A model generated the notes under the pieces. The model saw only the letters and a list, made by a program, of their open reading frames with translations. It did no database searches and had not been told where the DNA came from. DNA of 64,000 nt from assembly GCA_017163975.1 (NCBI GenBank), contig JAFFSR010000218.1:6885501-6949500 (forward strand). The letters are read 5' to 3'. How positions within the stretch are numbered: position 1 is the stretch's first letter; every line of letters starts with the position of its first letter. Position numbers and translations under genes: made by a program. This document shows positions 34,166 to 46,900 of this stretch, piece by piece. Origin of the DNA: Anastatus disparis (taxonomy: Eukaryota; Arthropoda; Insecta; Hymenoptera; Eupelmidae).

Positions 34166-37100
34166 AGATATGGAAATAAACTACTGATTTTCGAACTAGA
34201 GAAAAACAAAGGATTCATATAAAAAGATATGCTTGAAAAGGTTGACTGGCTTGTTATACTTAAGTTAATGTGAAATTCTCTACAATAATCAGATGAAATT
34301 TTGAATGTTAACTAAAATAATAATCAAGAAATAAAATTTTCATTTGAATCCGTTTAACTTGGCACTATTTAGAGGACTCATTAGGAGGATTTCTCTTCAT
34401 ATATCTTTTCATGTAAATCCTTTTATTTTCTTTAAGTCGACTCCGGAGATTAGATTAGACAAATCTCACTTTTAACATTTGAAATTTTTCAGATCATTTA
34501 ATTTTCCATAATTTTTTCAAGTCCGTATAATGATGGAAAACTTAAAAATCCAAAAGATTTTATAAACTAAACGAGTAATTTGCAAGCTATGAAATAAAAT
34601 TTAACCCAACCTTCGAAGTCACCTTAATTTTTAAAAATGTTTCTTTTTTTTCAAATTAATTTTTAATAACAAATCATAGCATTTAAATATCAAACCCGCA
34701 ACAACTTTTACAAGTCATTTAGCTTAATCAACAATTAACGAATGGATGAAACGTTTTCATTGATTCAAATGGGTGGTAAGACGCTTATCTTCAGAAAAGC
34801 GAGCATTAAAGTGGACTTGGATTTCATACCTCTAGATAATGGCTCTAGTATTTTCGCATTAAAATTTTAATACGTATTATCTTAGTATTGTAATGACGAT
34901 ACTATAACCATTACTGTACGTTGAAAAGTTTGATATAAAAAAAATAATAATGAATTAAAGAATTCGTTCGAGTTGTACAAATTTTTCTTAGCTTTTTTTT
35001 TTAAATTATGTTTGTCTTTGTAATAAGTACGAGTTGTTAAATTTTTCTCATGCACCTACTGTTTTTAAATTAAATATTATTATATTGTCAATTAAAAATA
35101 GTCAACTTAGTACTCAAACTTTAGTGTTAACTCGAAAGAAAAATATTCACCAAAACATATACATCAGAATGTACTAACGAATTATTATTACAATCGAGCT
35201 CCATCCCTTTTCTTGTTTTTACTAGTCATTTTGATGTCAATCGTTAAACAATACGTTATTTCATTTGAATAAATATCTTTCATTTACCTTTACGTTATGA
35301 TAACTGCATGTTTTACTTTGACACGTATTTTCGCATAAGACACATATATATGTATGAAAAATAATTTTTTTCTTTTTTCGTTTTTATTTATACAACAAAG
35401 CAGTTCTAATGAATTGTCCGTAGGCGCAATGACGATACCCGTATTGTCAGTTTTCTGAATGCGCTCCAATTCTCCTTATAAGAAGGATTTTTTGTTATAT
35501 ATAGAATGCATGACAAAAGGATTTTTTCATCATACAATGTAGGTATTTTTTTGTTTAAAATTATCATCGGAGTGTCAGAAAAGTAGGATTTGATTTTTAA
35601 ACTATATTCTGATAAGAAATTTTTAAATGTAAATTATGATATGAAATCTTTTTTTTTTTTAATTAAAATTCTTATAAATACAAATTTTGAATGAATGAGA
35701 AAATTTAATGTCAAATAAATATCATGTTCCGATGAAACTGAAACTTTTTTTTTTAAGTAAACATGCCCTTATACACAAAAGTCAAAAATTCAGAATAAAA
35801 AAAAGAAAAACAGAGCAAGCAAACAATGTCAAAGTCACAGATTTTAATTTGCCCAAAGCAAAGCCCTTATTACCCAATTGCAGCAAAACATTCTTAGCAG
35901 CACATTAAAATCGATCCTCGACTAGAGAGCCATAAAAGTAAAAAAAGAAGAAGAAGAAAGCAAAACAACCGCAAGTACATATAAAACCTTAATGAAAAAG
36001 ATAGCACCGTATAACCTCTCATTTCTCTTCATAGCAAGAAAATAAAAAAAAAACACACACACACATACACAACGAGCATCGACGCGAATTCGACGTGTAA
36101 AAATAAAAAAAGAAGGAAGGAGAAGAAAAAAAAAATCGCGAAAGAGTTAAAGTTTATGCTGTTCATTTTGATGGCCTTGACCTCTTAAGCGCCGGAAATG
36201 AAAAGGCACCAGGTAGGTATGCTATAGTCAAGGACATCGCGTGTTAAACCTTCGTCTGGGTATATAACAGTTACAGGGAAGCGCTTTCGTCATAAAAAGG
36301 ATCGATGATGCGTATTTCTCTTCTTTTCTTCTTCTTCTTTTTTTTTATTCGCGTATATCCTTATAAAAATATACATATAACTTAATCTTTTCCTTTATTT
36401 TTATTTTCTTTTGTTGGAACAAAGAGTTTCTAATTTTATCTTTTTTGGTATTTTCATTGTTAAAAATATATCTTATGTTTATTTTAGGTTATGTTTGAGC
36501 TATTAGATATTGAGGTAAAATTGGTATTCTTTATTGAAATTTTAAATTTAAATTGGAATAAGTAGGCTATAAGAAAATTATACTGTAGTTTTATGAAATT
36601 TCTTTAACCCCTTCTGACACGCACCATGTTCCATCTTTCATCGTCAAAGAAAACGTATATCCATAATACATTGTATTGACTAATCTTCAGAATATTTTGT
36701 GCATAGCGAAGCTAATTTCAGTGTTATTTTTACTCCATTTACTAAAATAACTTCACATTCACAATTTTAGTATTAGAGAAGAAAGAAAGAAGAAATTTAT
36801 ATAGAAATGAATCTAATACGTGCGAAAGTACAAAAAAGGTTAAAATTTAGATTGCTATTGCGAGTTCGATCAATTTTTAGCATTAATTTGAATAAATAAA
36901 GATTTAAAAATAGATCTTGTATTATAGTTACTTTTCGAATAACTTCAAAAGTTGTTATAGCAACTATATTCAAACCATAATATATTTCCCTTGAGGAAGT
37001 ACGTGCGTACACGAAGCAAGAAATGATCCTTAAAGTTTTCTTATTTCATTATAATTTGGTATAATTCTCGTCAAAAGTTTAATGTTGAAAATAATCAAGT

Positions 37101-40100
37101 TGAAGTAAAAATTCTAACCTCTGAAATTTGACGATTAAATGATAAAATCATTGGAAGAAATAAAGAAGAAAAAAATAAGTCGAGAAATTATTAGTTTTGG
37201 ACGTTTGGAAGGCTTAACACAGCCTGAAAATTTGTTAAGAGCTTAAAAGCTCTTAGATATAAGTTTATATGTATATAGGTATACGTACGTGATAGAAGCA
37301 ATTTTAGGTAATAAAAAAAGCGTTTAATATTTCGTAAAAGTTTTCTTTATTTCTTTTTCTCTCTTATTCTTTTTTCTCTTTCCCTCACTCTCTGTCTTTC
37401 ACTTTGACTTTATCGCTAGAACGCGAAAGTACTACTGAGTCATAAAAATGAAGATGAAAATCGATAATCCGTGGATTGAATGGGATTTTTATTCTGTTAT
37501 AGGCACAAGATTTTTTTTTTCTTCTTTTCCTTTATTTTTTACTTATTGCTTTTCATCGGAACTTTCAAGTGATGTTCGATTTCTTGTTTTAAGATTACAT
37601 CGACAAGACATTATATTTTACGTGTTTTCATTAGTGTCTTTTGTAAGGGAAGAAATGAATCTAATTTTTTTTCTTATCTTCATTTGTTTAAAGCAATTTT
37701 CTCTTTATATATTCAAATTAACATCTGAATAATAATTATACCTTGATTGTTGATCTCCAGTAGATTAAAATTATAAATTAAAAATTTTAATTCATTTGTT
37801 CTGGATACTTAAACGTCCAATATTGATTTCATAAAGTTCAACGATTAATATTTCATCAAACCAATCATTAAAACAATGTCTGATCGTCACCGAAATTAAT
37901 CTACTTGTTTATTCAATTGTGCGATTTTAATTGAAGAAAACAAAAAAAAAACGTATGGATATGCTTTTAAAATCGCATGTAGCTTTTTATTTATAAGATT
38001 AACTCGTATTATTTAAAAATATCATCAACATATTCAGTGTCATTATTCATTAAAACTTTTCGAAAATATATTTTGAAAGCCAGCCAAATCTGATGTCTGA
38101 GCGGGAATATTTATAGGACGAGATTACATTATCATTTGAAAAATTCAAGATTTTGAATATTTATGCGCTAAACTATTATCGCGCTTTGAATATTTAATCG
38201 ATATTTTTAATGGATAATCAGCGGGGATCAATTTCACATGCACGCGTGGAATAAAATTATTATTAACTAGAACCCTTCGTATCTTGGAAGCTGAGCAAAT
38301 TGGTTTGATTTTAAATTTTAAATTTTAGCACCAATTAATTTAACATATTGTATTTAATAAACAAATTATATTAAAAATTTCAAAAATTCTTTAAATTACA
38401 TTCAAATACAATCAGAATTCCTTTACTGAAGAAACACCCAACTCCAATCTTATTTCTATTTGTAATAGTTGTCTTGATTGCTACGATATTTGCATTATAC
38501 AAAGACCCCTATTGAGTATTATTTTCTCTAAAGATTCTTCCTCTAAAATCATCTATTCTTGTTCACCTTAACATTCACGCATGCAATCAAATCTTCAAAA
38601 TTTTTCAATGGCTCATCTGTAACTTCTTAAATACATCCTCTATTCATATATAAGAAAAGAAGAAATCAAGCATACACACGATTGAATCTCTAATACACAA
38701 AAAGAAGAAATATATGCCTCGTTCATCGAACGCAAGTAGTGTAGTATTCTGCATTAAAAGAGAGCTCAAAACTAGGGAGACTGCGCAGGAGTTTAAAGCT
38801 TTTAGTTAACCCCTCTCTCTATCTACCTACTGCTACTAATACTAATGCTGTTTCTCTGTTGTTGCTTACGCAGGAGACGAACATTTCTTCTTCTTCTTCT
38901 TCTTGTACGCGTGAAAAGTGGAAGGGGAGAAGAGAAGAGGGGAAGGAAATGAAAATTTCTCTATTTTATTTGAGAATAGTACTGGATTGGAAGAGAAAAG
39001 TTTTTCGTAGATTAAGATAAAGATTGTTATTGGTAAAGATAAAATTGATTAAAGATTGTTCAAATATTTTAATAGTATGATTTGATAATTTTAATAATTT
39101 ATTAGCTCAATATTGTTTAATGAGTAAAAATTTTTCCAATAATAAATTTTTGTGTTTTATCATTCTAAATATTTATTTATTATCAAACTTGAAAATTTTA
39201 AATATTTTATTCAGGTTTTACTACCACTAAACATTGACAAATTTTCAAAATTCAATTTAACAATATTTATCTTTCTGCGCCATGATCCTCTTGAAAAATT
39301 CATCAGCAAATAATCCTCGCGACCAAGAATCCAATCCATTATACTAAATCTCAACTTGAACAACCGAAATAGGACAAATCGGTTCGAATATAAAATAAAT
39401 ACATTACATTTCGAGTGCATCTCTTTCCCCCTATATTTTTTATAACTTCTTTAGCAACCATTTCTGCACACACTATTTTTTTTTACGTGCATAAAAGAAA
39501 GACATGGAAAAGTAGTACATCCGTTACTATTCCCTTAACATTTACTACCGTATCTTACTATTCTATACATAGATTCAGCCCTTAAAAAATCCTTTAGCGT
39601 CTATTTCCGCAACGATAAAAACGTCATTGGTATTACTATCTATCCTATGTATGTATATTGCCGGTACATAAAGCATCGTGCGTTTATTCGAAAATAGCGT
39701 GCCGTGTAAGAAAAAAAAAAGAAGCAAAGAAGAAAAAAAGAAGAAGAAGAAATAAGAAGAAGATAAAAGTATAGTCACGGAGGACTCAAGCATTTCTCGA
39801 AGCAAAAAAAAAAAAAAAAAGAAAAATAACTACGTCTATCCCCAAGGGGGTGTGAAAAGAAAAAGAGAAAAAAAATAGGAGAGAAAATAAAGATATTCGA
39901 ATGGAACATAATATAAAAGTCAAAACAAACACGCTTTCTTCTCTAGTTTTTCTCTCTCTTAGATTCACCATATAAACGGCACGCACTAAAATACACAAAG
40001 ATAATATGTACGCGTATAACAGCTGCTATAAATGATAGCAAAAACCGAAGAAAAAGAAGAAGAAATAAGAAAGAAAGAAGAAAAAAAAGGGGGTTGAAGA

Positions 40101-40329
40101 GTAGAAGAAGCAAGTTTTGAACTGTATATATAGAGCGATCTTGGGATAGCCATAATAAAGATAGCAAGTGATTGAGAAATACGGAATAGTAGAATATACA
40201 GATACGTGTATGTATATATAAAGCAAAAAGAAAGGAGAGAAAATTATACTAGCCTATATATGTATAAATGAAGATGGGGAAGAAGAAGAAGAGAGAGAAA
40301 AACACATATATACATAGATATAGATATAG
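34166..40329. other. Non-coding, with long purine/pyrimidine tracts
   Basis: No supported exon. Several tracts are nearly all purine on one strand, notably 35938-35965, 36110-36135 and 39708-39770, with a CTT-repeat at 38885-38905. Frames here translate to Lys/Arg/Glu or Phe/Leu/Ser strings and are tract artefacts. Confidence 0.5.
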
Positions 40330-40615
40330 TATAAGGTTGGTTATAGGGGCGGTAACGGTTGGCGTTGGGTGGTGGGTATAGCCGGGCTCTCGCCGAATAC
40401 GCCGAGAGGCAAGAGAAGCAAAGGAGAGAAAGAGAAAGAGCGCGTGAGAGGGATATAAAATGAGAAAAGGAGGGGAAACGAAGAGAAAGAGAGAGAGAGA
40501 GAGAGTAAATGCACGGTTATACCGAGGCTGCGGCGTAGCCCGAGACACGAAGTTTCAGTGTCGGCGCAGTGGCCGGGCCATCGTGTCCTGCGCCCAGGCT
40601 CCTGCTTTTAAACTT
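40330..40615 (+). promoter_or_regulatory. GC-richer island, candidate core promoter
   Basis: A local rise in G+C with many CpGs within AT-rich surroundings. It contains a TATAAAA at 40454-40460 and, at 40555-40560, TCAGTG, which fits the arthropod initiator TCAGT, followed by the GC-rich run GCGCAGTGGCCGGGCC. The TATA-to-initiator distance (~100 bp) is too long for the two to work together. The plus-strand orientation is suggested only by the initiator. Not proven. Confidence 0.35.
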
Positions 40616-41049
40616 CATAAATATACATATATATATACGTTTATATATATGTATATAAAATACAGTCATACCCTATACCTTCATTCTTATTCAAAACTAT
40701 CCTCCTTCTTACTATTCTCTATTCGTCCTATTCTAAACAATAATAATAACAATAAAAAAAAGTAATATATGTATAAACTAGTGGTTACAATCTAAAACAT
40801 ATACGATGAATATATTAACAGTGTATTTTTAAAATCCGTTTCTCCTTATTCTCTTCTCCGTTTAATTTTAACCCCTTCTCCGTCCCTCGCTTTTTTTTCA
40901 AAACTGTACTTATAAAAGCACGTCTGTGCAACCTGCATGTTATATCATTCCACGCGCGACTACTTAACACACATTAATGGGTGCTTTTAAATAGTTGCTG
41001 AATCTGGTTTTTCATTTTCGTTTCTGATTTTTTCTCTTTCCTTTTCATT

Positions 41050-41501
41050 TCAAAACAGTGAATAACAGTTAGTGCCGGCTTGAACGTAGTACAGTGAAAT
41101 TTATTAAACAAAAAAAGTAAAGGAGAAAAAGACCGAAGAAGGACTTTAATAAGTTTTTCTTTTGTGTATTTTTGTCTTGAAAAAGAAAAAAGAAAATTAA
41201 AATAATAGTAGTGTTTTGAAGAGAAAGAAAAGAGAAGATTAGAAAATAAAGAAGAAGAAGCAGAAGAAGTAGAAAGAGTCTAGCTAAAGTCAGACATGCC
41301 GCCCGGGCAAAAGGCGGCTACATTATCATCGTCGGCTGCGAAGCTACTGCTACTTTTGCGGCCTTGACGTGTATCCACCCGGCGCCTCTGTTTCGCTATT
41401 TACGCACCTCTACACTTACACACACATACAAATGAAGTAGAAGAAAAGAAGAAAAAAAAAGCAGACGTTTTATTCTTCCTTATGTGTACTACACATACAA
41501 G
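41050..41501 (+). other. Candidate untranslated first exon with short upstream ORF
   Basis: A purine-rich, UTR-like stretch runs into a GC-rich block and ends at AAG/GTAAAT, a good donor (GT at 41502). Inside, an ATG at 41296 opens a 23-codon frame ending at 41367 (MPPGQKAATLSSSAAKLLLL followed by three residues), which would be a uORF or micropeptide. No matching downstream coding exon was found, so the gene's coding part would lie beyond the window or in small exons I missed. Speculative. Confidence 0.3.
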
Positions 41502-41874
41502 GTAAATGTCTTAAAACTTTACAAAAAAAAAACAAAAAATACCGGGGTGTATCACACCCTTCAAAAAAAAAAATTTTTCTTTTTATCTTTTTAAAAAGGG
41601 GATATGGAAGAGGGAGAAAACGATATAAGCACTTGTTTATCCATTCGATGAATAAAGAAAGAGAGAAAAAGATACAATAAGCTTGGGGGGTGTCAGAAAG
41701 CTCGTGCGTTTCTTCTTTGACATTTCGATAAAATAAAAGGACATAAAGGGAAAGGGAAATAAATAACCTAACTGCGCTATCATTCTCATCTGTATTTACA
41801 TAAAATATCTTTAATTAAAGGAAAAACAATGTTTTATAGCTTGTTTTTTTTTCAAAAGATATTTATACTTGTAA

Positions 41875-41891
41875 ACACACACACACACACA
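41875..41891. repeat. (CA)n microsatellite
   Basis: About eight CA units. Confidence 0.9.
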
Positions 41892-44800
41892 GTGACGTAG
41901 AAATATTTAATTTGCAAATATTTGTTTTCGTATCCAGCTCTCGATACAAGCTTTCTTTTTTTATTGCAGCATCGTACTATTATCAATATTTGACGTTAAT
42001 TCTAAAATTTTAATACAACCAATTTTTCTATCGGCATTACTTATTTATTTTTCGCCTTTTCTATATATATACTCCAGTGGCCGAATAAAAACAAGAAACA
42101 GAAAGAAAACAATATATTGGCCAACATTACGGGACAGGCATCCTTATTTAGTAGTCTATCCATTAGTAGATTATTTCCTGAAAGTCACCTAGCACTGCTC
42201 TCCTTGCCCTTAAAAAATAAGAAAAGAAAAGATAAGTTTGGCAGTAGCAGTAGAAGAAGAAATGCTTATCGTCTCCTGGGACAACACGCACGCCCTTAAG
42301 CGACACATAGAATACTATATGTAAGCTTGATCCTATATATACTTCAATTACATTGCTTCTTATTACTTCTCTCTTTCTTTAAATTCTTTACTTCACAGAG
42401 CGTTGCATAGAGTCCAAAGAAATCCAAGCGTGTATGCAGTCACTTTCTTGTGTGTGGATGATGTGTTTGTGTGTAAGATTGCGCTAATATTTGCGCGCTT
42501 AATTCTGTACAGGAAAACGTTAGATTGCAAAGGAGTAAGGTTTAGTTTAATGTTTAGACGAGTTTCTCCGTCTCTCTCTTTAGGATGCTTTGCTTTTGTT
42601 TGGTTACCCAAAGGGTGGCTATTAAATTTAACATCAGCATGTCGATTCCGCTATGCTTTATGTGTTAATTGTTGATTTAGACGGGATTTATACGCTTCGT
42701 AGTGTTAAATTGGATTTTCTGTCTTTTTTTTTGAGAAATGTGTTTTAGAACTGAATTTTAATAGATTATTTTGAATTTAGGAAGCTTTTATTAAAACTCT
42801 AAAGAATTCTATTTACGCTAATTGAAGTGAAGTTAATCATTGTTCATGTTAAGTCTACAGATTAACATAAAGTTTAAAAATGTTGAATTAAAAAAAAAAA
42901 TTATTCAAATTATTATTTGATTCTCAAATTTAAGTGTTATTCTACACATTTAAAAATTGAAGAAGCAAATGAAAAAAATAGAAGAAAAATTATTAGAAAG
43001 GCAATTTATAAAGTTATGATTAATGATCGCGACTAAAGCCAGGATTAATGTAGACACATATCATTTGAAATTAATATGAAAAAGTATCCAAATATATCAT
43101 ATTTTTTCGCGCAAAGCTAGAGAAATAAAGATATCAAAAAGGTTCATTTTTTTCCTACTTATCATTTTGTATTTCTTCATAATATTTTTTCTAATGTTTC
43201 TGTCTCATTATACAATGTCTATGAAATGTTTACCAGCCACAAAAAAATCAACATAAAAAAAGAGAAAACTTTTTAGTTATCACGTCTTCTCCTTGTCGTC
43301 TCGTCCCTTTTACGAACGCAACTATAAAACGAGGCGTAAAAGGATAATTTTAAAAGGAAACTAGTAGTCCGTTGTATAAACAAGTAACAAAACGTCAAAC
43401 TATATATATAGTTATAAACTTGATATTTTGATTGTGGTTCGTTGGTATGCATTATAAACACTGCCATACAACCCTAAAACTTCAAAACGACCTTGTGTTA
43501 TATACCTAATTTACAAATCAGCATATATTAAAACTTAGGTTATAACTTTTATTCTTAGGTTATGTATATAATGATAATTTTGTAAATGAATTATAGATTC
43601 AAAGGGTCAAAGTAATTTAAAGTGTAAAATAACAATGATAAAATGTAGTCGGCTAAAAAAAGGAGCTTAATTTACAAATGTTTGTTGTTACAAGCTTTTA
43701 GGTTATGTAATGAAGCTGTTTATTCAAAGTTTTAGGTAAATTTATGAGGATACATGCTTTAGATGTTTCAAGATTTTTCAGTGTGCGCGTGTGTATATAA
43801 GTAAAATGTTTGCTTTGCTTTTACATTGTTGAACATATTATAGAATGATCAGCACTACACGTTGATCTCACTGAAAACTTTACTAAATCAAATATTTGGA
43901 AGAATTACACGATTTAATGGCTTTAGATAAAACTTTTTGATTGACTGTAAAAATATTTTTAAAGTACTTTAAAGCTTGTATCAAAATAATTTTTTACTTA
44001 ATAGGTAAAAGAAATATTATTCCATGAATATTCAATTGTTAATTCCATAGTATAATATGCTACTGTGTAGCTGTATAATTATGTAGTTAACGTATTTATA
44101 ATTACTGACAAAGTTTTTGCTATAACATTTAACATATATTAAAAAATAAATCTATTGAAAATTTGAAATGACAATGATACTAACAATATCTTTTTACGTT
44201 TCTATCAAATACATTATTTTCTGATATGATTGAAGATATACTTTTCTAATACAATTAAAAAAAGGCAGAAAAAATTGTTTCTTCAAATTATTTAAATAGT
44301 ATGTTAATTTTATTCATGCTCGAAAATATTAATTTTTATTTCAAATTAAAAGCTCTTTATTTTGCAACTTTAAATTATTATTTACTTATTCATTATTTAT
44401 ATAATAATACTTGTAAATAAATAATTGAAAATTATTAAATTTTAACATTTTCATAGATAGATTTACAGGAAGTGACTTGATAATTCTTCATATATTTCAA
44501 ACACGTAACGTACAGATAATACATTAATCTATTATAAGTCAATCAAACGTTTAGTTGATTAAATTCCAAGTTTTCATCTTTCAATTGATTTTATACACAC
44601 CCGCCATTTATATATATATAAAATGTTATTTTTTAAATTCAATTTCATTCATAGACTTACAAATAGATATATTTCAATACTTTCATTAATATAAATTGTA
44701 AATCAACGAAAAAAAATAGCGATTAATCAACTATTTCTTTAATTAATTTCTTCTTTATTGTACGAAGATAAAGTGAATGATGAAGAAATAGAAAATTGTA

Positions 44801-46440
44801 AAGTGCGTTTTTTAATTAATGCGGTTCATATTTTTCCAACTACGTCATCATAATACAAAAATTTCGGATCAATGGATTCAAATGTATCGTCTATAATAAT
44901 CAAATAAACCAAACAATAGAAATAGGACATCATAATCATTGGGGATTAAATATCTTCATAACCTGTAAACTGTATCAATAAATTATTAAAGAAACGAATT
45001 CAAGTACTTTTAAATAAGAAGAGATCATTAACAAAGAGAAAAGTATTGCGTTTCTCAATACATCTAAATTAAAAGCTCAGAGTACAATATATAAATCAGA
45101 GTTAAGAAAAAGAAGAAGAAGCAAGCTTGACTTACACAATAGATATATATTGTTGTTTTCTAGGCAAAAATACCTACATTGTCGATGTGCAATCAAAACA
45201 GCAATAGAAATATAGTGATAAAAAAAAAAGAAGTAAAGAAAGAAAGGAAAGACGAACGAAAACGGAAATGCAGTAGAAAGAGGTCTCGTTCGTTTCTTTC
45301 CGGCAAGTATATATAGTGCTATCGGATTAGCGGATCCCGGCACACAACCGGTAAACAACAAACAATGTGCGCAGTAGCTCCTAGAAGTTGTCAAACTTTT
45401 TTGCTTCAACTAAACTTTTTTCTTATTTTTTCTTCTTTTTTTTTACTTCATTTGTTTTTCCCTCTTTCTTTCACTCCGTGACATGGGCTTTTTTATTTTT
45501 CGATCTTTTTACTTTTTTTTTCGTTTTTAACTTTGAAATATAAATTTTTTCAACACGTACACGCTCGTTTAAGTTAACCATTTTAGCGTAGGAGAAAGAA
45601 AAAAAAGTTAATTTACTAATGTAACTGTTATTATGATAAACTAGAAATAAGTTTTTCAACGGCATCGCCGATGAAAATGTTATTTATGTATTCGCGACAC
45701 GCAACTAATTAAATTAGTTAAAGTATCGAAAAAGAAATAAAAATAACGAATATAATGGGGATTGTTTGACAATTTATGTGACTGTTATGAGACGAAAAAA
45801 AAAAATTGAAGATAACGATTGTGATAAACTTTTTTTTTATTTATGATGAAAAAGTAGATGACAATGTATCTCGAAACGTCAATTACGAGATAAATTGTTG
45901 TTGATTGTAGAAAACTGGAGTCAATTATGTTTTTTTTTTTCAATCAATCACCATTGTATCAGATGTAATTCAGCGTTTCACTTTTGATAAACAATTAGTA
46001 CGAAATTTCATTTTGAAAATTTTATAACGTTGATTAAACTTTTTTTTGAAAAAAAATTGAAAAAATTCTTCATTATGGTATGCTTATCTTCATTCGATGA
46101 ACTAGATCCAAATTATATTAAATTACATTAAAATAGCTTTATCGTTATGTATCGAAATTAGATATTTATAATAAAGTATTAATCGAATTTAATCGAATAA
46201 TTCTCAGTATCATTTATAAAATGGGCGATAAATTATTTAAATAAATTGAATAATCAAACGAATTCATCACTTGTCCTTTGTATCATTGTACGCATATTAT
46301 TGCTTCAACATAGATAAATTCCTATGTGTGTTAACTGGAATCAGTCCGCAACAAAATTTCGAAATTAATTTACATCTCGTTTATCATTTATTAATAATTT
46401 ATGACCATCATCGATAATATTACATCATATAATTCTTGTA
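41892..46440. other. AT-rich spacer, no gene seen
   Basis: The segment 42393-42675 is open on both strands over ~220 bp, but neither reading resembles a known domain or has splice context. The remainder is A/T-rich with scattered short simple repeats. Confidence 0.5.
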
Positions 46441-46900
46441 AATTTTAATCAAAACAATCGAAGGTCCGGATAGAGAAAGGGGACGTAACTCTGCTTGAAA
46501 AGTATTGTCCAATGAAATGAATTTGATTTTTTTGTTTTAAGTTTATAAAGCAGATTAAAATTAGTAATAATATTCAATGATCCAGTAAGGTTGAAAAGGT
46601 GCGCCTTGAATTTCATTATCTTCAAATTTTATAAAGCAATAATAAACGTGAAAAAAGTTCTAAGTGAATCAAAGTAAAAATTTCATTAAATTTTTTTAAA
46701 AAAACGATAGTTTATTGGAGAAAAAAAAATAAAAATGGCAAAAATTTGACTTCTGCACAAAAAACACGCATTTTAATTTTCTACGTGTCTGTTACCTTGA
46801 AACATGAAATTCATGCAAAAATCAATCGGACAATACTTCTCCGACAGAATCACGTTGTGATCCCCTTTCTCTTTCTTGGCCTTCAATTTTGATTGAAAAT
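46441..46900. mobile_element. ~460-bp foldback element
   Basis: The left arm contains GAGAAAGGGGACGTAACTCT and AAGTATTGTCCAATGAA. The right arm, read on the other strand, contains GAAAGAGAAAGGGGATCACA and GAAGTATTGTCCGATTGA. The terminal zones TTTTAATCAAAACAATCGAAGG and its mirror CCTTCAATTTTGATTGAAAA extend the pairing outward. The middle is A/T-rich and non-coding. Confidence 0.72.

Noticed and set aside
40249..40548. 99-codon minus-strand Ser/Leu/Phe-rich protein
   Set aside because: It is the complement of the purine tracts and GC island, with no domain, no splice context and strongly biased composition.
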